Shown one piece after another: positions 7,639-17,277 of a stretch of DNA of 64,000 nt. The notes under the pieces are model-generated. The model searched no databases, had not been told where the DNA came from, and saw only the letters and a list, made by a program, of their open reading frames with translations. Position 1 is the stretch's first letter, and every line of letters begins with the position of its first letter. Location: the NCBI RefSeq assembly GCF_900156075.1, contig NZ_FTMM01000019.1, positions 1-64,000 on the forward strand, read 5' to 3'. Source of the stretch: Chryseobacterium sp. RU37D (GTDB lineage Bacteria > Bacteroidota > Bacteroidia > Flavobacteriales > Weeksellaceae). A program made the translations under genes and the position numbers.

Positions 7639-8820
7639 TTATTTTTCGTCTAAAGCTTCGAGTATAATGGCACAGCCTTGCCTTATTTCATCAAAAGAAA
7701 TGGTAAGCGGCGGTGAAATTCTCATATATTCATTTCTGTACAGCTGCCAGAAAACAATCAGCCCTTTGTTCATACATCTTTCAGCAACATTCAGGGTGTA
7801 TTCCGGCGAACCCAGATTCACGGCTAACATTAAACCTTTCCCATTGATGTTTCTAATCTTTGGATGTACTAAAAATTCTCTGTACAGCTTTTCTTTTTCA
7901 GCAACTTCATTCATTAAACCGCTTTCTAAAACTTCTTTTAAAGTAGCATAACTGGAAGCTGCAATTAAAGGATTTCCGCCAAACGTAGTGATATGGCCAA
8001 GTTTAGGAGAATGAGACAATGATTCCATAATTTTTCTTGAGCTCATGAAAGCACCCACCGGGACACCGCCCCCCATCCCTTTTCCCATTACGAGAATATT
8101 GGGAACAATTCCGAAATGCTCAAATGAGAATAATTTTCCGGTTCTTCCAAATCCGGGTTGAATTTCGTCAAGGATTAGCAAAGCCCCAACCTCTTCGCAT
8201 CTTTTTTTAAGCTTGATTAAATAATCATCATTCGGAACCAGAAAACCGGCCGCCCCCTGAATGGTTTCCATTAGCACGCATGCTGTTTTTTCGGTAATTT
8301 TATCGAAATCCTTTTCATTATTAAATTCAATAAAAGTAATCATCGGCAGCAAAGGCCTAAACTCTCTTTTGTGAATTTCATTTCCTGAAACACTTAAGGC
8401 GCCATGCGTATTTCCGTGATAAGAATTTTTAAAGGATATGATTTCTTCCCGTCCTGTATATCTTTTAGCTAGTTTTAAGCTCCCGTCAATAGCTTCTGCA
8501 CCGCTGTTTACAAGATAAGTAACCTCTAATGGATCAGGAGTTGCTTCGGCCAGTAATTTACATAAGGCGACGGGCTTTTCCTGAGCATATTCGCCATAAA
8601 CCATTACATGAAGATATTTTTCCGCCTGCTCTTTAATGGCAGCTACGATCTTCGGGTGAGAATGCCCTAAAGTGTTGGCTGAAACTCCGGCAACAAAATC
8701 CAGGTATCTTTTCCCATCTTTTCCGTAAATATAACTTCCTTCCGCTTTCTCAACTTCAAAACCTGCGGCAAACTTTGTAGTCTGAGCCTGATATGTAAAA
8801 AAATCTTTTTGCATTTCCAT
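7639..8820 (-). CDS. Class III aminotransferase (acetylornithine/ornithine/GABA type)
   Basis: PLP-dependent transaminase acting on a terminal amino group; the exact substrate cannot be read. Family motifs are in order: FVAGVSANTLGHSHP near the start, NSGAEAIDG, SYHGNTHGAL, LILDEIQPGFGRTGK (Asp that holds the PLP nitrogen), then VMGKGMGGGVPVGAF, which contains the Schiff-base Lys. Length 393 aa is that of the acetylornithine aminotransferase group. No arginine genes are adjacent, so an arg role is not supported by context. It appears to be monocistronic. Met3 (MQKDFF) is an alternative start. Confidence 0.92.
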   Translation of the reverse strand: MEMQKDFFTYQAQTTKFAAGFEVEKAEGSYIYGKDGKRYLDFVAGVSANTLGHSHPKIVAAIKEQAEKYLHVMVYGEYAQEKPVALCKLLAEATPDPLEVTYLVNSGAEAIDGSLKLAKRYTGREEIISFKNSYHGNTHGALSVSGNEIHKREFRPLLPMITFIEFNNEKDFDKITEKTACVLMETIQGAAGFLVPNDDYLIKLKKRCEEVGALLILDEIQPGFGRTGKLFSFEHFGIVPNILVMGKGMGGGVPVGAFMSSRKIMESLSHSPKLGHITTFGGNPLIAASSYATLKEVLESGLMNEVAEKEKLYREFLVHPKIRNINGKGLMLAVNLGSPEYTLNVAERCMNKGLIVFWQLYRNEYMRISPPLTISFDEIRQGCAIILEALDEK

Positions 8821-9254
8821 TCCGTGAAAATTTTAGCAAAACTAAAAAACAATAACGAAACACCGAAATATTACTGATAGAATAAAAAAATCGCCCTCAA
8901 TATAAATCGAGAGCGAACCACTGAATCACAAAATATAGTAATATCACTTATTTATAAATTAAACATATATAAAAAATCAATAAAAATTACAATTCATTAA
9001 AAAAAATTAAAATTATTTACAGAAATATTAAATCAATTGACAGTAAGATGTAAATTAACCAACAGTAATTGCAATTACGACGAGGATTTCGCTTTCACTA
9101 TGTTTGGAATAAGAAGCTTGAAAAAATTTTGAATTTTAAATACTGACTGGAAGTCCTAATTTCAAATAGTTTTCATAAAAATAATTCACTATTTCCAATC
9201 AAGAAAATAGTGAATAGGTATATTTTTAAAAAACTTAAAACAAAAAAAATGGAA
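8821..9254. other. 434-bp gene-free region downstream of the OstA-like gene
   Basis: I see no supported ORF. A hairpin at 8891-8916 (TCGCCCTC with GAGAGCGA, one mismatch), followed on the minus strand by TTTTTTT, looks like a terminator but lies about 340 nt past the OstA stop. The transcript may have a long 3' region, or a small RNA may end here. Near 9190-9220 the word AATAGTGAAT, with a mirror-like ATTCACTATT, forms another small inverted repeat. Confidence 0.4.
8891..8916 (-). terminator. Hairpin with minus-strand T run
   Basis: An 8-bp stem with a 10-nt loop. The minus-strand T7 tract directly after it fits an intrinsic terminator for transcription coming from the OstA-like gene or from an unannotated small RNA. 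Confidence 0.55.
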
Positions 9255-10994
9255 TTACCTCCTTACTCTTTTAGGTTTTTTGGCATCTTCCTTAGCTTTT
9301 TCTTTCTCAATTACTTCCTGAGCTTTATTGTACAGGGTATTATCAGATTCGTATTTTATTTCAGGATAATTTGGCGTATCAACAAGAATGTCCTGCCACT
9401 TCATAATTCGATCCTTTGTGTTCCAATTAAAATCCGGAAATTTTCTTCTGGCGGGTTCGATTTTACTCATGGGATATGTATCTGAAGTCGCACCGATATT
9501 ACATTCTACTACATACAGTGCTTTTTCCTCAAAAATAGCGTCAATAATCCCGCATGAGGTAAGAGAAATCCCTATTCTTTCCTTTTCTTTGGTCTGGGCA
9601 TTGACATCATCAGAATAACTAATTGCTTGGGCATTTCCAATTACTTTGGCTTCTTTGATATTGTTTTCTTCACCATAGTAGACAGTCATTAATTTACCTT
9701 TAACCTGATTGAATTCATCCTTCATGTTCAGGGAATCCACCTTGCTGATGGCAAAAGCATTTCCAATTACTTTTAATGAATCAATATTTTCTTTTTGCGT
9801 ATTAAAATATGCTTCAACTTTATCTCCAGTGACCTGTTTTCCGTTGCTCCAGAGAATCGGCTCTCTAAACATATGCAATACACCGTCCGTTTCGTTGAAA
9901 GCAATAGAGTCTGCCCTTCCCTGCGCGTTTGATTTGTACATTCTTGCTTTTCTATAGGCTCTCAGGAAACTTTTCTTTACAGTAATATCTTTCGCATCCG
10001 GCTTCTGGAAGGAAATAATTTTCTCAGCCGCAAAATACATGGAATCTTTTTCCAAAGCCTTTACAGCATAAGGGTTTTTGGTAATCATCGCAGAATCTTT
10101 CTTTTCAAAAATTTCTCCGTAGCCTCCTTTGATCCATCTTCTTTCTTTCGGGTCATCCAGCATCACATTTCCTGTTGCCGTTCCGAAGCCTGTTAGCTGG
10201 TTATAGTACATATCATCACCGGTAAGAATTTTATCATTATAAAAAATCTTAGAGTTCTTATTGAGATAAGCTTCTTTGGTATTCATTTTATAAGTCCCTC
10301 TTTCGGTATATACCTTGTTTTTGGGGTTGGCCCGGTTGGTAATTGTGGTAGGGCCGTAAAATTCGGCAACTTTTGTTACCTGGTTTTGTTTGATATTATC
10401 ACCTTCAATGATATAATCTTTGCTGTCAATCTTTACTGTTCCTGTAAAATCGATCAGTTTTGTATCCAGAAAATAAGTAGCAGATTTTGTGTACATGGTA
10501 CTCTCACCATCGGTAATCGTACCTCCTGTATTGAAGTAGGCTTGATTTGAAACCCTGTCATAGTACATAATATCTGTGCGGATCGTCTGTTTAGGATCGG
10601 TAAGAACTACATTTTTCCGGGCAATACCTCTTTGTGTATTCCCATCATATTCCATTTCTTCTGCTGTGATTACAGAACCGTCCGGATTCTGAAGCTTTAC
10701 GTTCCCGATTGCCTTTACAAAGTTTTGATCCTGGTAAAATATAACCAGATCTGCATTCAGCCTTGAACCCTGATGCTCAAACTGAACATTCCCCACAAAG
10801 TAATTATTTCCGTCATACTTATCATCCTTTCTCAGCTCATCAGAATGAACATGCTTTACCTTATCTGCAGGTGAGGCATTTTTTTGGGGAGCCGCTGCGG
10901 GTGTGAAATAGGGATCCTTTTGCAAAGATTTTGGTGTATCCTGAGCAAATGCTAATGTGGAAATAAAAATTAATAGTACAAAAATCAGCCTCAT
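9255..10994 (-). CDS. OstA-like protein (LptA-type repeats), putative LPS transport
   Basis: A 579-aa exported protein with signal peptide MRLIFVLLIFISTLAFA. The body is a long series of beta-jellyroll strands of the OstA/LptA kind (DNNYFVGNVQFEHQGSRLNADLVIFY, then repeated xGNVxL, GDxMxYN and xGNA patterns). In Gram-negative bacteria LptA bridges the periplasm for LPS transport; Bacteroidota carry this longer form. The C-terminus is a basic KKPKRVRR tail. Only 3 nt separate it from the fur-family stop, so the two form an operon with fur first. Confidence 0.85.
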   Translation of the reverse strand: MRLIFVLLIFISTLAFAQDTPKSLQKDPYFTPAAAPQKNASPADKVKHVHSDELRKDDKYDGNNYFVGNVQFEHQGSRLNADLVIFYQDQNFVKAIGNVKLQNPDGSVITAEEMEYDGNTQRGIARKNVVLTDPKQTIRTDIMYYDRVSNQAYFNTGGTITDGESTMYTKSATYFLDTKLIDFTGTVKIDSKDYIIEGDNIKQNQVTKVAEFYGPTTITNRANPKNKVYTERGTYKMNTKEAYLNKNSKIFYNDKILTGDDMYYNQLTGFGTATGNVMLDDPKERRWIKGGYGEIFEKKDSAMITKNPYAVKALEKDSMYFAAEKIISFQKPDAKDITVKKSFLRAYRKARMYKSNAQGRADSIAFNETDGVLHMFREPILWSNGKQVTGDKVEAYFNTQKENIDSLKVIGNAFAISKVDSLNMKDEFNQVKGKLMTVYYGEENNIKEAKVIGNAQAISYSDDVNAQTKEKERIGISLTSCGIIDAIFEEKALYVVECNIGATSDTYPMSKIEPARRKFPDFNWNTKDRIMKWQDILVDTPNYPEIKYESDNTLYNKAQEVIEKEKAKEDAKKPKRVRR

Positions 10995-10997
10995 TGA

Positions 10998-11474
10998 TTA
11001 ATCATTCTTAGTGCCATAAAAATACAGCGAATGAGAATCAATTTTTACGCCAAATGCTTCTTCAATTGCTTCCTTAATCCCTTGAATTCTCGGGTCGCAA
11101 AACTCAATGATCTCTTCAATCTCCTTATCAGAATCTTTTTTGTAGATCACCAAATGGTCATGCTGCTTATCAAAATAAGACTTCTCGTAAGATGAAGAAG
11201 TCAAAGTTTTTTCCCCGAACTGATGCTTACGGATGAGGCCTGCATCAAGGAAAATCTCAATAGTATTGTAAATAGTAGCTTTGGAAACGTGATATTTTTT
11301 CTGCATCATCAGAAGGTACAGATCATCCACATTGAAGTGATGATCCATATTATAAATTTCTTCTAATATCGTATATCGCTCTGGAGTGTTCCTGAAACCC
11401 TTTTCCAATAAATAGTTTCTGAGAACATCTTTAATTAACGCAATATTTTTTTCTTTTTGTACAGTATCCATCAA
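10998..11474 (-). CDS. Fur-family transcriptional regulator
   Basis: A 158-aa winged-helix repressor. The DNA-binding half shows NTPERYTILEEIYNMDHHFNVDDLYLLM and KATIYNTIEIFLDAGLIRKH, the family recognition helix. The dimerisation half keeps QHDHLVIYKKD and the ...IIEFCDP segment, but the structural CxxC zinc pairs are missing; a single Cys remains at that site. The regulated metal therefore cannot be assigned. A -7 element lies at 11487-11494. The OstA-like gene follows in the same operon. Confidence 0.9.
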   Translation of the reverse strand: MMDTVQKEKNIALIKDVLRNYLLEKGFRNTPERYTILEEIYNMDHHFNVDDLYLLMMQKKYHVSKATIYNTIEIFLDAGLIRKHQFGEKTLTSSSYEKSYFDKQHDHLVIYKKDSDKEIEEIIEFCDPRIQGIKEAIEEAFGVKIDSHSLYFYGTKND

Positions 11475-11486
11475 AAAAATTATCTA

Positions 11487-11494
11487 CAAATTTA
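11487..11494 (-). promoter_or_regulatory. -7 element for the fur-family gene
   Basis: TAAATTTG on the minus strand matches TAnnTTTG. The start codon follows after a short leader of 12-15 nt. I see no good -33 box. Confidence 0.45.
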
Positions 11495-11539
11495 TTGATT
11501 TTTATTTAAATAAATATTGGACTGTTTGTGTTAAAGAAT

Positions 11540-13534
11540 TTAACTATTATGACGTATAAATTCGCATTGTTGGATTTTTGATTTACCTATGCAATCTTCC
11601 GTCATAGGTGCAGATTCCACGACTACATTGTGTGAAGTAATCCCCCACGCTTTGAAGTCATCACTGCCGATATATTTAACAAAATTGTAAATATTTAAGA
11701 TAATTTTCTCTTTTACGGTCAATAGTATATCGTTGATATAGGTATTATCTATAATTACATATTTTAAGTCCGGCGGTATATTATGGGCTCTCAATGAGGG
11801 GTGGCTGCTTCTTGAAGGAATGGTTCCATCTGTCATTAAATCCCTTAAAACCATATCAAAATAATCATTAATCCTTCTGTCAATTTTAAAACCTAACATG
11901 AAGTTGATTTTATAGATCGTTCCCGGAAGAACCTCATCCACGGCATATTTGAAGGTGTATGGATCTTCCTGGTTGGTAATACTTAAGATGAAATAATGAT
12001 CTGCTCTTTTCGGCTGTTTCTTTATGATTGAATAAATAATTTTTGATTCTATCTCATCATTCCTTTTTGCACGGCTCAAGTAAGCTAAGTTTGTTGCATA
12101 TTTCGGAATGGTTTCATCCAGCTTCATATCTTTAATAATGGGAATATAATTCTCCAATTTGATAAACTTGATGAATTTTGTTTTAATAGATCTACCGTTA
12201 TACCATGCATACATACAAACTCCAATGAATCCTGCAAGAATTACAGTAATCCAGCCACCTTCAAAGAATTTAATAATATTTGCACTGAAGAATCCGAGTT
12301 CAATTGACATATATACTAATGCAAATACAAGGATTAAGCCTTTATTTACTCTATGTTTTAATAGCCAATATATAAGAAGAATCGTTGTCATCAACATAGT
12401 TACAGTAATAGAAAGCCCGTAAGCGGCTTCCATTTTTCCAGATTCTTTAAAGTGAAGAACCACAACAATGCAAAATAATAAAAGCCCCCAATTGATTCTG
12501 GGAATATACATTTGGCCTTTTACCCCCGAAGGATAATCAATCTTCTGATTGGGCCATAAATTCAGGGACATTGCTTCAGAGAAAATAGTAAAAGATCCTG
12601 TAATCAAAGCCTGGCTGGCAATGATTGCAGCAGCTGTTGCTAAAATTACTCCCGGAACCACCATCCATTCTTCCATAATTCCAAAGAAGGGATTGATCGC
12701 CGAAAAGCCAGGTTTATTATAATTACTTAACAGCCAAGCACCTTGTCCAAGGTAATTCAGGATCAGCATTACTTTTACAAACCCCCAGCTTACTCTGATA
12801 TTTTTGGCACCACAGTGCCCCAAGTCTGAATAAAGCGCTTCGGCCCCCGTTGTACAAAGGAAAACCGCTCCCAAGATAATAATTGCACTCGGCGAGTTTA
12901 TAATGAGCTTGTATGCATAGTAAGGATTAAATGATCTTAAAATTTCTATATTCTCACTTAAATGAGAAAGGCCAAGTCCACCCAAAACTAAGAACCAGAT
13001 GACCATTACCGGACCGAAAAACTTGCCGATAAAGCTGGTTCCGAACTGCTGAACCACGAAGATTACGATCAAAATTCCGATGGTGATAGGAACTACAGGT
13101 GTATGCGGATTATATATTTCAAGACCTTCAATTGCTGACATCACCGTAAGCGAAGGAGTAATAACCCCGTCTGCAATAAGTGCTGCAGCACCTATAATTG
13201 CGATGAGATATAGCCAGCCCTTTTTTAGGTTTTTAACCAGGGAAAATAATGCCAAGATCCCGCCCTCACCTTTGTTGTCTGCTCGGAGAGCAATGATCAC
13301 ATATTTTACTGTTGTTTGAAGGGTAAGAGTCCAGATAATACAAGAAAGAGCTCCTTCGATGTATTCGTTAAAAGGCATTGTGTTTCCTCCATTTCTTGCA
13401 TTTACGATTGCTTTCATTACGTAGAGCGGTGAAGTACCGATGTCTCCGAAAACAATTCCTAAAGAAACTAAAACTCCAATAAAAGAAAGCTTTTTGATGT
13501 CAAAATGATGACCGCCTTCTATAACTTCTGCCAT
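11540..13534 (-). CDS. kup: Kup-family potassium uptake permease
   Basis: A 664-aa KUP/HAK/KT transporter that imports K+ with protons. The N-terminal signature GIVFGDIGTSPLYV is intact, followed by about twelve hydrophobic helices (to near residue 460) including the family stretches LRADNKGEGGILALFSL and TGAEALYSDLGHCG. A cytosolic C-terminal domain of about 200 residues follows, which is normal for the family. Length and motif order are complete. It lies between the fur operon and pdhB and has its own spacing on both sides. Confidence 0.95.
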   Translation of the reverse strand: MAEVIEGGHHFDIKKLSFIGVLVSLGIVFGDIGTSPLYVMKAIVNARNGGNTMPFNEYIEGALSCIIWTLTLQTTVKYVIIALRADNKGEGGILALFSLVKNLKKGWLYLIAIIGAAALIADGVITPSLTVMSAIEGLEIYNPHTPVVPITIGILIVIFVVQQFGTSFIGKFFGPVMVIWFLVLGGLGLSHLSENIEILRSFNPYYAYKLIINSPSAIIILGAVFLCTTGAEALYSDLGHCGAKNIRVSWGFVKVMLILNYLGQGAWLLSNYNKPGFSAINPFFGIMEEWMVVPGVILATAAAIIASQALITGSFTIFSEAMSLNLWPNQKIDYPSGVKGQMYIPRINWGLLLFCIVVVLHFKESGKMEAAYGLSITVTMLMTTILLIYWLLKHRVNKGLILVFALVYMSIELGFFSANIIKFFEGGWITVILAGFIGVCMYAWYNGRSIKTKFIKFIKLENYIPIIKDMKLDETIPKYATNLAYLSRAKRNDEIESKIIYSIIKKQPKRADHYFILSITNQEDPYTFKYAVDEVLPGTIYKINFMLGFKIDRRINDYFDMVLRDLMTDGTIPSRSSHPSLRAHNIPPDLKYVIIDNTYINDILLTVKEKIILNIYNFVKYIGSDDFKAWGITSHNVVVESAPMTEDCIGKSKIQQCEFIRHNS

Positions 13535-13616
13535 ATCAGCTGATTTTAATTTTAAAAGCGCAAATTTAAGTCAAATTTATAACCCCATGAACTTTTATCC
13601 ATGAATATAATAAATG

Positions 13617-13642
13617 AAAAACTTCCTTTCGGAAGTTTTTCT
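13617..13642 (-). terminator. Terminator after pdhB
   Basis: AAAAACTTCC pairs with GGAAGTTTTT around TTTC. The T run on the minus strand suits pdhB. Confidence 0.85.
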
Positions 13643-13657
13643 CTATAATCACTACTA

Positions 13658-14638
13658 TTACTTTACGTACATTGCTTTTTTGATCTCCTCTTTTACTTTT
13701 TCAAGTTTAGGGAACCACTCTGCGAATAATGCAGCTGAATACGGCGCAGGAGCATCAGGAGTGGTAATTCTCTTGATAGGAGCATCCAGATAATCAAATG
13801 CTTTCTGCTGTACCATATATGTAATTTCAGAAGCTACAGAACCGAAAGGCCATGCTTCTTCCAATACAACCAATCTGTTTGTTTTCTTAACAGATGCCAA
13901 AACAGTTTCATAATCTAATGGACGAACAGTTCTAAGGTCGATCACTTCTACAGAAATACCTTCTTTAGCCAAATCTTCAGCCGCCTGAATAGCCAGCTTC
14001 ATGATTTTTCCGAAGGAAACTAAAGTAACATCAGTACCTTCTCTTTTAATATCTGCCTTTCCGATTGGGATGTAGTATTCTTCTTCAGGAATTTCCATCT
14101 TGTCACCATACATTTGCTCAGATTCCATGAAAATTACAGGGTCATTATCTTGAATTGCTGTTTTCAACAATCCTTTTGCATCATAAGGGTTTGAGGGAAC
14201 TACCACTTTCAATCCCGGGCAATTGGCATACCAGCTTTCAAAAGCCTGTGAGTGCGTAGCTCCCAACTGGCCAGCAGATGCAGTAGGGCCACGGAAAACG
14301 ATAGGACAATTCCACTGTCCGCCACTCATCTGACGGATTTTTGCAGCATTATTAATAATCTGATCAATCCCCACTAAAGAGAAATTAAATGTCATAAATT
14401 CTACGATTGGTCTGTTCCCGTTCATTGCAGCTCCTACAGAAATCCCTGCAAAGCCAAGCTCGGCGATAGGTGTATCGATTATTCTTTTAGGACCAAACTC
14501 ATCCAGCATTCCTTTTGAGGCCTTGTATGCACCATTGTATTCTGCAACTTCCTCCCCCATTAAATAGATGGATTCATCTTTACGCATTTCCTCACTCATT
14601 GCCTGTGCAATTACCTCACGAAAAGTATATTCTGCCAT
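13658..14638 (-). CDS. pdhB: Pyruvate dehydrogenase E1 component, beta subunit
   Basis: Beta subunit of the thiamine-diphosphate E1 enzyme that decarboxylates pyruvate. The 326-aa sequence has the transketolase pyrimidine-binding half (YLMGEEVAEYNGAYKASKGM, RIIDTPIAELGFAGISVGAA, EFMTFNFSLVGIDQIINNAA, GATHSQAFESWYANCPGLKV) and the C-terminal transketolase domain (VIDLRTVRPLDYETV, VLEEAWPFGSVASEI). The partner E1 alpha and E2 genes are not next to it here. That split is common in this group, as I recall. A 2-oxoisovalerate dehydrogenase beta subunit is the less likely alternative. Confidence 0.9.
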   Translation of the reverse strand: MAEYTFREVIAQAMSEEMRKDESIYLMGEEVAEYNGAYKASKGMLDEFGPKRIIDTPIAELGFAGISVGAAMNGNRPIVEFMTFNFSLVGIDQIINNAAKIRQMSGGQWNCPIVFRGPTASAGQLGATHSQAFESWYANCPGLKVVVPSNPYDAKGLLKTAIQDNDPVIFMESEQMYGDKMEIPEEEYYIPIGKADIKREGTDVTLVSFGKIMKLAIQAAEDLAKEGISVEVIDLRTVRPLDYETVLASVKKTNRLVVLEEAWPFGSVASEITYMVQQKAFDYLDAPIKRITTPDAPAPYSAALFAEWFPKLEKVKEEIKKAMYVK

Positions 14639-14693
14639 ATTCTTTTGAAAAATTAGACTACAAAAATAGTACTTTTTTATTATTTACGTAACA

Positions 14694-14727
14694 AAAACGA
14701 CATCTCATTTGATGAAATGCCGTTTTA
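14694..14727 (-). terminator. Terminator after the DUF2147 gene
   Basis: AAAACGACAT pairs with ATGCCGTTTT (one wobble) around a 13-nt loop. T tracts are present on both strands. Confidence 0.7.
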
Positions 14728-14746
14728 TAATTTTATTTAATATAAT

Positions 14747-15163
14747 TTAATTAACTTTCTGCCACGTCTGCGTTCTGCCAATCAAAGATAAACCGATATA
14801 TCCTCTCACATTGAGCTGGTCTCCTTTTCTTGTGATGGTGCACTTGTACGTTTTACCAGTCTTTGGGTCTGTGATAGTTCCTCCGGTGAACTCATCGCCG
14901 TCTTTTTTCAGGCCTCTGATGATTTCCATACCCAGAATAGGCTTATTTTTTCTGTCATCCTTACAATCTGTACAGTTCGGATTCGCTGGTTTTATCAATA
15001 ACTGGGAAACTTTACCGAAATACTGGTCTCCTTTTTTATAGATTTCAACAATTGATTTTGCCTGTTTGGTTTCATCATCAATAGTCTTCCATTTTCCTTC
15101 AATCTGTGCAAATGACATCACACTGAAAAGCGAAAGGATAAATGTTAATAATAATTTTTTCAT
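14747..15163 (-). CDS. DUF2147 domain protein, exported
   Basis: A 138-aa protein with signal peptide MKKLLLTFILSLFSVMSFA and a single DUF2147 beta-barrel-like domain: EGKWKTIDDETKQAKSIVEI, then NPNCTDCKDDRKNKPILGMEI, the typical Cys-x2-Cys-x-Asp segment, and the ending NVRGYIGLSLIGRTQTWQ. Members are periplasmic proteins of unknown function. It is monocistronic, with a terminator just after it. Confidence 0.9.
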   Translation of the reverse strand: MKKLLLTFILSLFSVMSFAQIEGKWKTIDDETKQAKSIVEIYKKGDQYFGKVSQLLIKPANPNCTDCKDDRKNKPILGMEIIRGLKKDGDEFTGGTITDPKTGKTYKCTITRKGDQLNVRGYIGLSLIGRTQTWQKVN

Positions 15164-15341
15164 ATTTCTTTAGTTTAATTTCAAATAATAAAATTTTGTC
15201 GTCTAATTACTGTTAAAAATAAAAATTAATTTGAAACAAACAAAAAATTTTATTATCCTGAACATATCTTACAATAGGGATGCCAAAAAGAAGAAGACGA
15301 AGAAGGCTAATTAGCTTACTTACCTTCTCAGTCGCTTTGCC

Positions 15342-17273
15342 CTAATACATCTTTCTGTTAATCACCCTGTTCATATAATCCTGATACCATGCTTTGGCGA
15401 CCATTTTTCCTTTTTCTACTTCAGGGTTATTTTTTAATTGATCCATCAGGTTTTTTTCTAAACCGAGATCATTTTTATCAAAAACCCCAACCACTTCTTT
15501 CCCGTCAAAACGATAGGTGTAATTTCCGATAATGAATTGCTCAACAGTTCCGTCTGAATTAGCAATAATTGGTGAATACTGATTTTCGCTTACCAAACTT
15601 CTGCCCCAGCTTCTGATTTTCTTATTATAGCCTATTAAGTCTGCAAGAGTTGGATAAATATCAATTTGCTGTGCCAGCTCCTGATTCACTCCCTTTAAGT
15701 GATATTCAGGGTTGGGAGAATATAGTATTAAAGGAACAGCAAAACGATTCATAATTTTTTCATATTCGGAGTAATACACTTCATTGGTATGGTCACCCGT
15801 GAAAACAAAAATGGTATTATTGAACCAGGGCTGCTTTTTAGCCGTTTCAAAATATTTTTTAATCGCATAATCCGTATACTGGATTGGTTCGTGCATCTGG
15901 TTTTTCCCTTTTTTAAACTTGCCGTTGTATTTTTCAGGAATTTTAAAGGGATGATGAGAAGAAGCCGTGAATACTGTTGCCATAAAAGGCTGCTTTTTTC
16001 CTACATTTTTAGCAAAATACTGTAAAAAAGGTTCGTCCCAGATTGCCCACATTCCATCAAAATCATTATCATTATTGTATTCTGTCTTTCCAAAATAATG
16101 CTTGAAACCTAAAATATTCCCGAAACCTAAAAATCCCATCGAACCATTCGGAGCACCATGATAGAAGGAAGTGTCGTATCCCATTTCGTTACAGACAGAT
16201 ACAATCGACTGGATTTTCTGGTTAGAATACGGCGAGCTTGTAAAAGCATCGGTGAGACTCGGAATTCCGGCTAAAACACTGCTCATCCCGTGGATAGACT
16301 GCCTTCCGTTGGCAAAGGTATTGGGAAAAATAAGGCTTTCATTCGCCAGACTGTCAATAAACGGTGTATAAGAAACGTAATCTTTAATATTTTTATCTTT
16401 GTTGAAAGCCCCGGAATATTCCCTGCTAAAGGATTCTACAATAAAAATGACAATATTGGGCTTATGCTCTACTTTTCTGTCGTAAATTTTATAAGGATAA
16501 ACATTGTCATTAATGAATTTTACGTCTACAAAATGAACTTCCTTAAAATTATTTGTATTTAAAGTCCTGAAAAAGGAAAATGTGCTGTTCAACACCATAT
16601 TTCCCTGTGCCGGAAGCTTTACAAAACGGTTGGCATCTACCAAATTAATAGGTCTTGTACTATGCTTAAAATCTCCACGAATTCCACCAACCGCTAAAAC
16701 CGCAACAACACAAAGCGTAAGAACAGACCATATAAAATACGGAACCAATTTTACAGGCTTCCGTTCGGTAATTTTTACTTTTTTATAAAGAAAAACCCAA
16801 AACCACATTAATACAACAAACGAGATCAGAACAAAAGGGTTCTGAACAATGGAGGTTGTAAAAACTTTAAAAATATTGTTTTCGTGCTGTGCCACCTGAA
16901 GCGCTGCTGAAGTAAGCCGCATTTGAGAAAATCTGAAGTAGACCATATCCCCAAAATTCATGGCATAAGCAATACCGTTGGTAATAAAATAAAGCCAGAA
17001 AAGAAACTTCTGATATCCTTTTTTTGTATTAATGATAATTGGAATGATGCTCAAAAGGATAAATAAGGCATTGACGTACAAAATCGCGGTTGTATCAAAT
17101 GCAATCCCATGAAAAGAAAGACTGAAATAATCAGATACAGACTCGACCTTTATGAGCCCTTTGTTGAAAAACCAGAATAAAAATCTTGCGATCTGATAGA
17201 AAAAATAAGCTAAAAAAATCCTGTACAAAAGCACCAGAACTTCCTGTTTTCTAAACTCTTTAAAAAATTTCAT
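15342..17273 (-). CDS. LTA-synthase-like membrane sulfatase (phosphoglycerol/phosphoethanolamine transferase superfamily)
   Basis: A 643-aa alkaline-phosphatase-superfamily protein. The first ~200 residues give five membrane helices. A periplasmic sulfatase domain begins near residue 270 with PNIVIFIVESFSREY, where the nucleophile would be the Ser/Thr after the metal-binding Glu. NGRQSIHGMSSVLAGIPS, FTASSHHPFKIP and FVFTGDHTNE (metal ligands) follow. Gram-negative Bacteroidota lack lipoteichoic acid, so it more likely moves a phosphoglycerol or phosphoethanolamine group onto an envelope glycan or lipid. The -7 element at 17278-17285 ends 4 nt before the ATG. It is divergent from pssA and shares an inverted-repeat operator-like region with it. 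Confidence 0.9.
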   Translation of the reverse strand: MKFFKEFRKQEVLVLLYRIFLAYFFYQIARFLFWFFNKGLIKVESVSDYFSLSFHGIAFDTTAILYVNALFILLSIIPIIINTKKGYQKFLFWLYFITNGIAYAMNFGDMVYFRFSQMRLTSAALQVAQHENNIFKVFTTSIVQNPFVLISFVVLMWFWVFLYKKVKITERKPVKLVPYFIWSVLTLCVVAVLAVGGIRGDFKHSTRPINLVDANRFVKLPAQGNMVLNSTFSFFRTLNTNNFKEVHFVDVKFINDNVYPYKIYDRKVEHKPNIVIFIVESFSREYSGAFNKDKNIKDYVSYTPFIDSLANESLIFPNTFANGRQSIHGMSSVLAGIPSLTDAFTSSPYSNQKIQSIVSVCNEMGYDTSFYHGAPNGSMGFLGFGNILGFKHYFGKTEYNNDNDFDGMWAIWDEPFLQYFAKNVGKKQPFMATVFTASSHHPFKIPEKYNGKFKKGKNQMHEPIQYTDYAIKKYFETAKKQPWFNNTIFVFTGDHTNEVYYSEYEKIMNRFAVPLILYSPNPEYHLKGVNQELAQQIDIYPTLADLIGYNKKIRSWGRSLVSENQYSPIIANSDGTVEQFIIGNYTYRFDGKEVVGVFDKNDLGLEKNLMDQLKNNPEVEKGKMVAKAWYQDYMNRVINRKMY

Positions 17274-17277
17274 GGCG

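Noticed and set aside
15280..15345. Plus-strand mini-ORF of 21 codons starting MPKRRRRRR between the DUF2147 and LTA-synthase-like genes
   Set aside because: Too short, overlaps the stop of the convergent gene, has no promoter or SD, and may be chance from a purine-rich tract.
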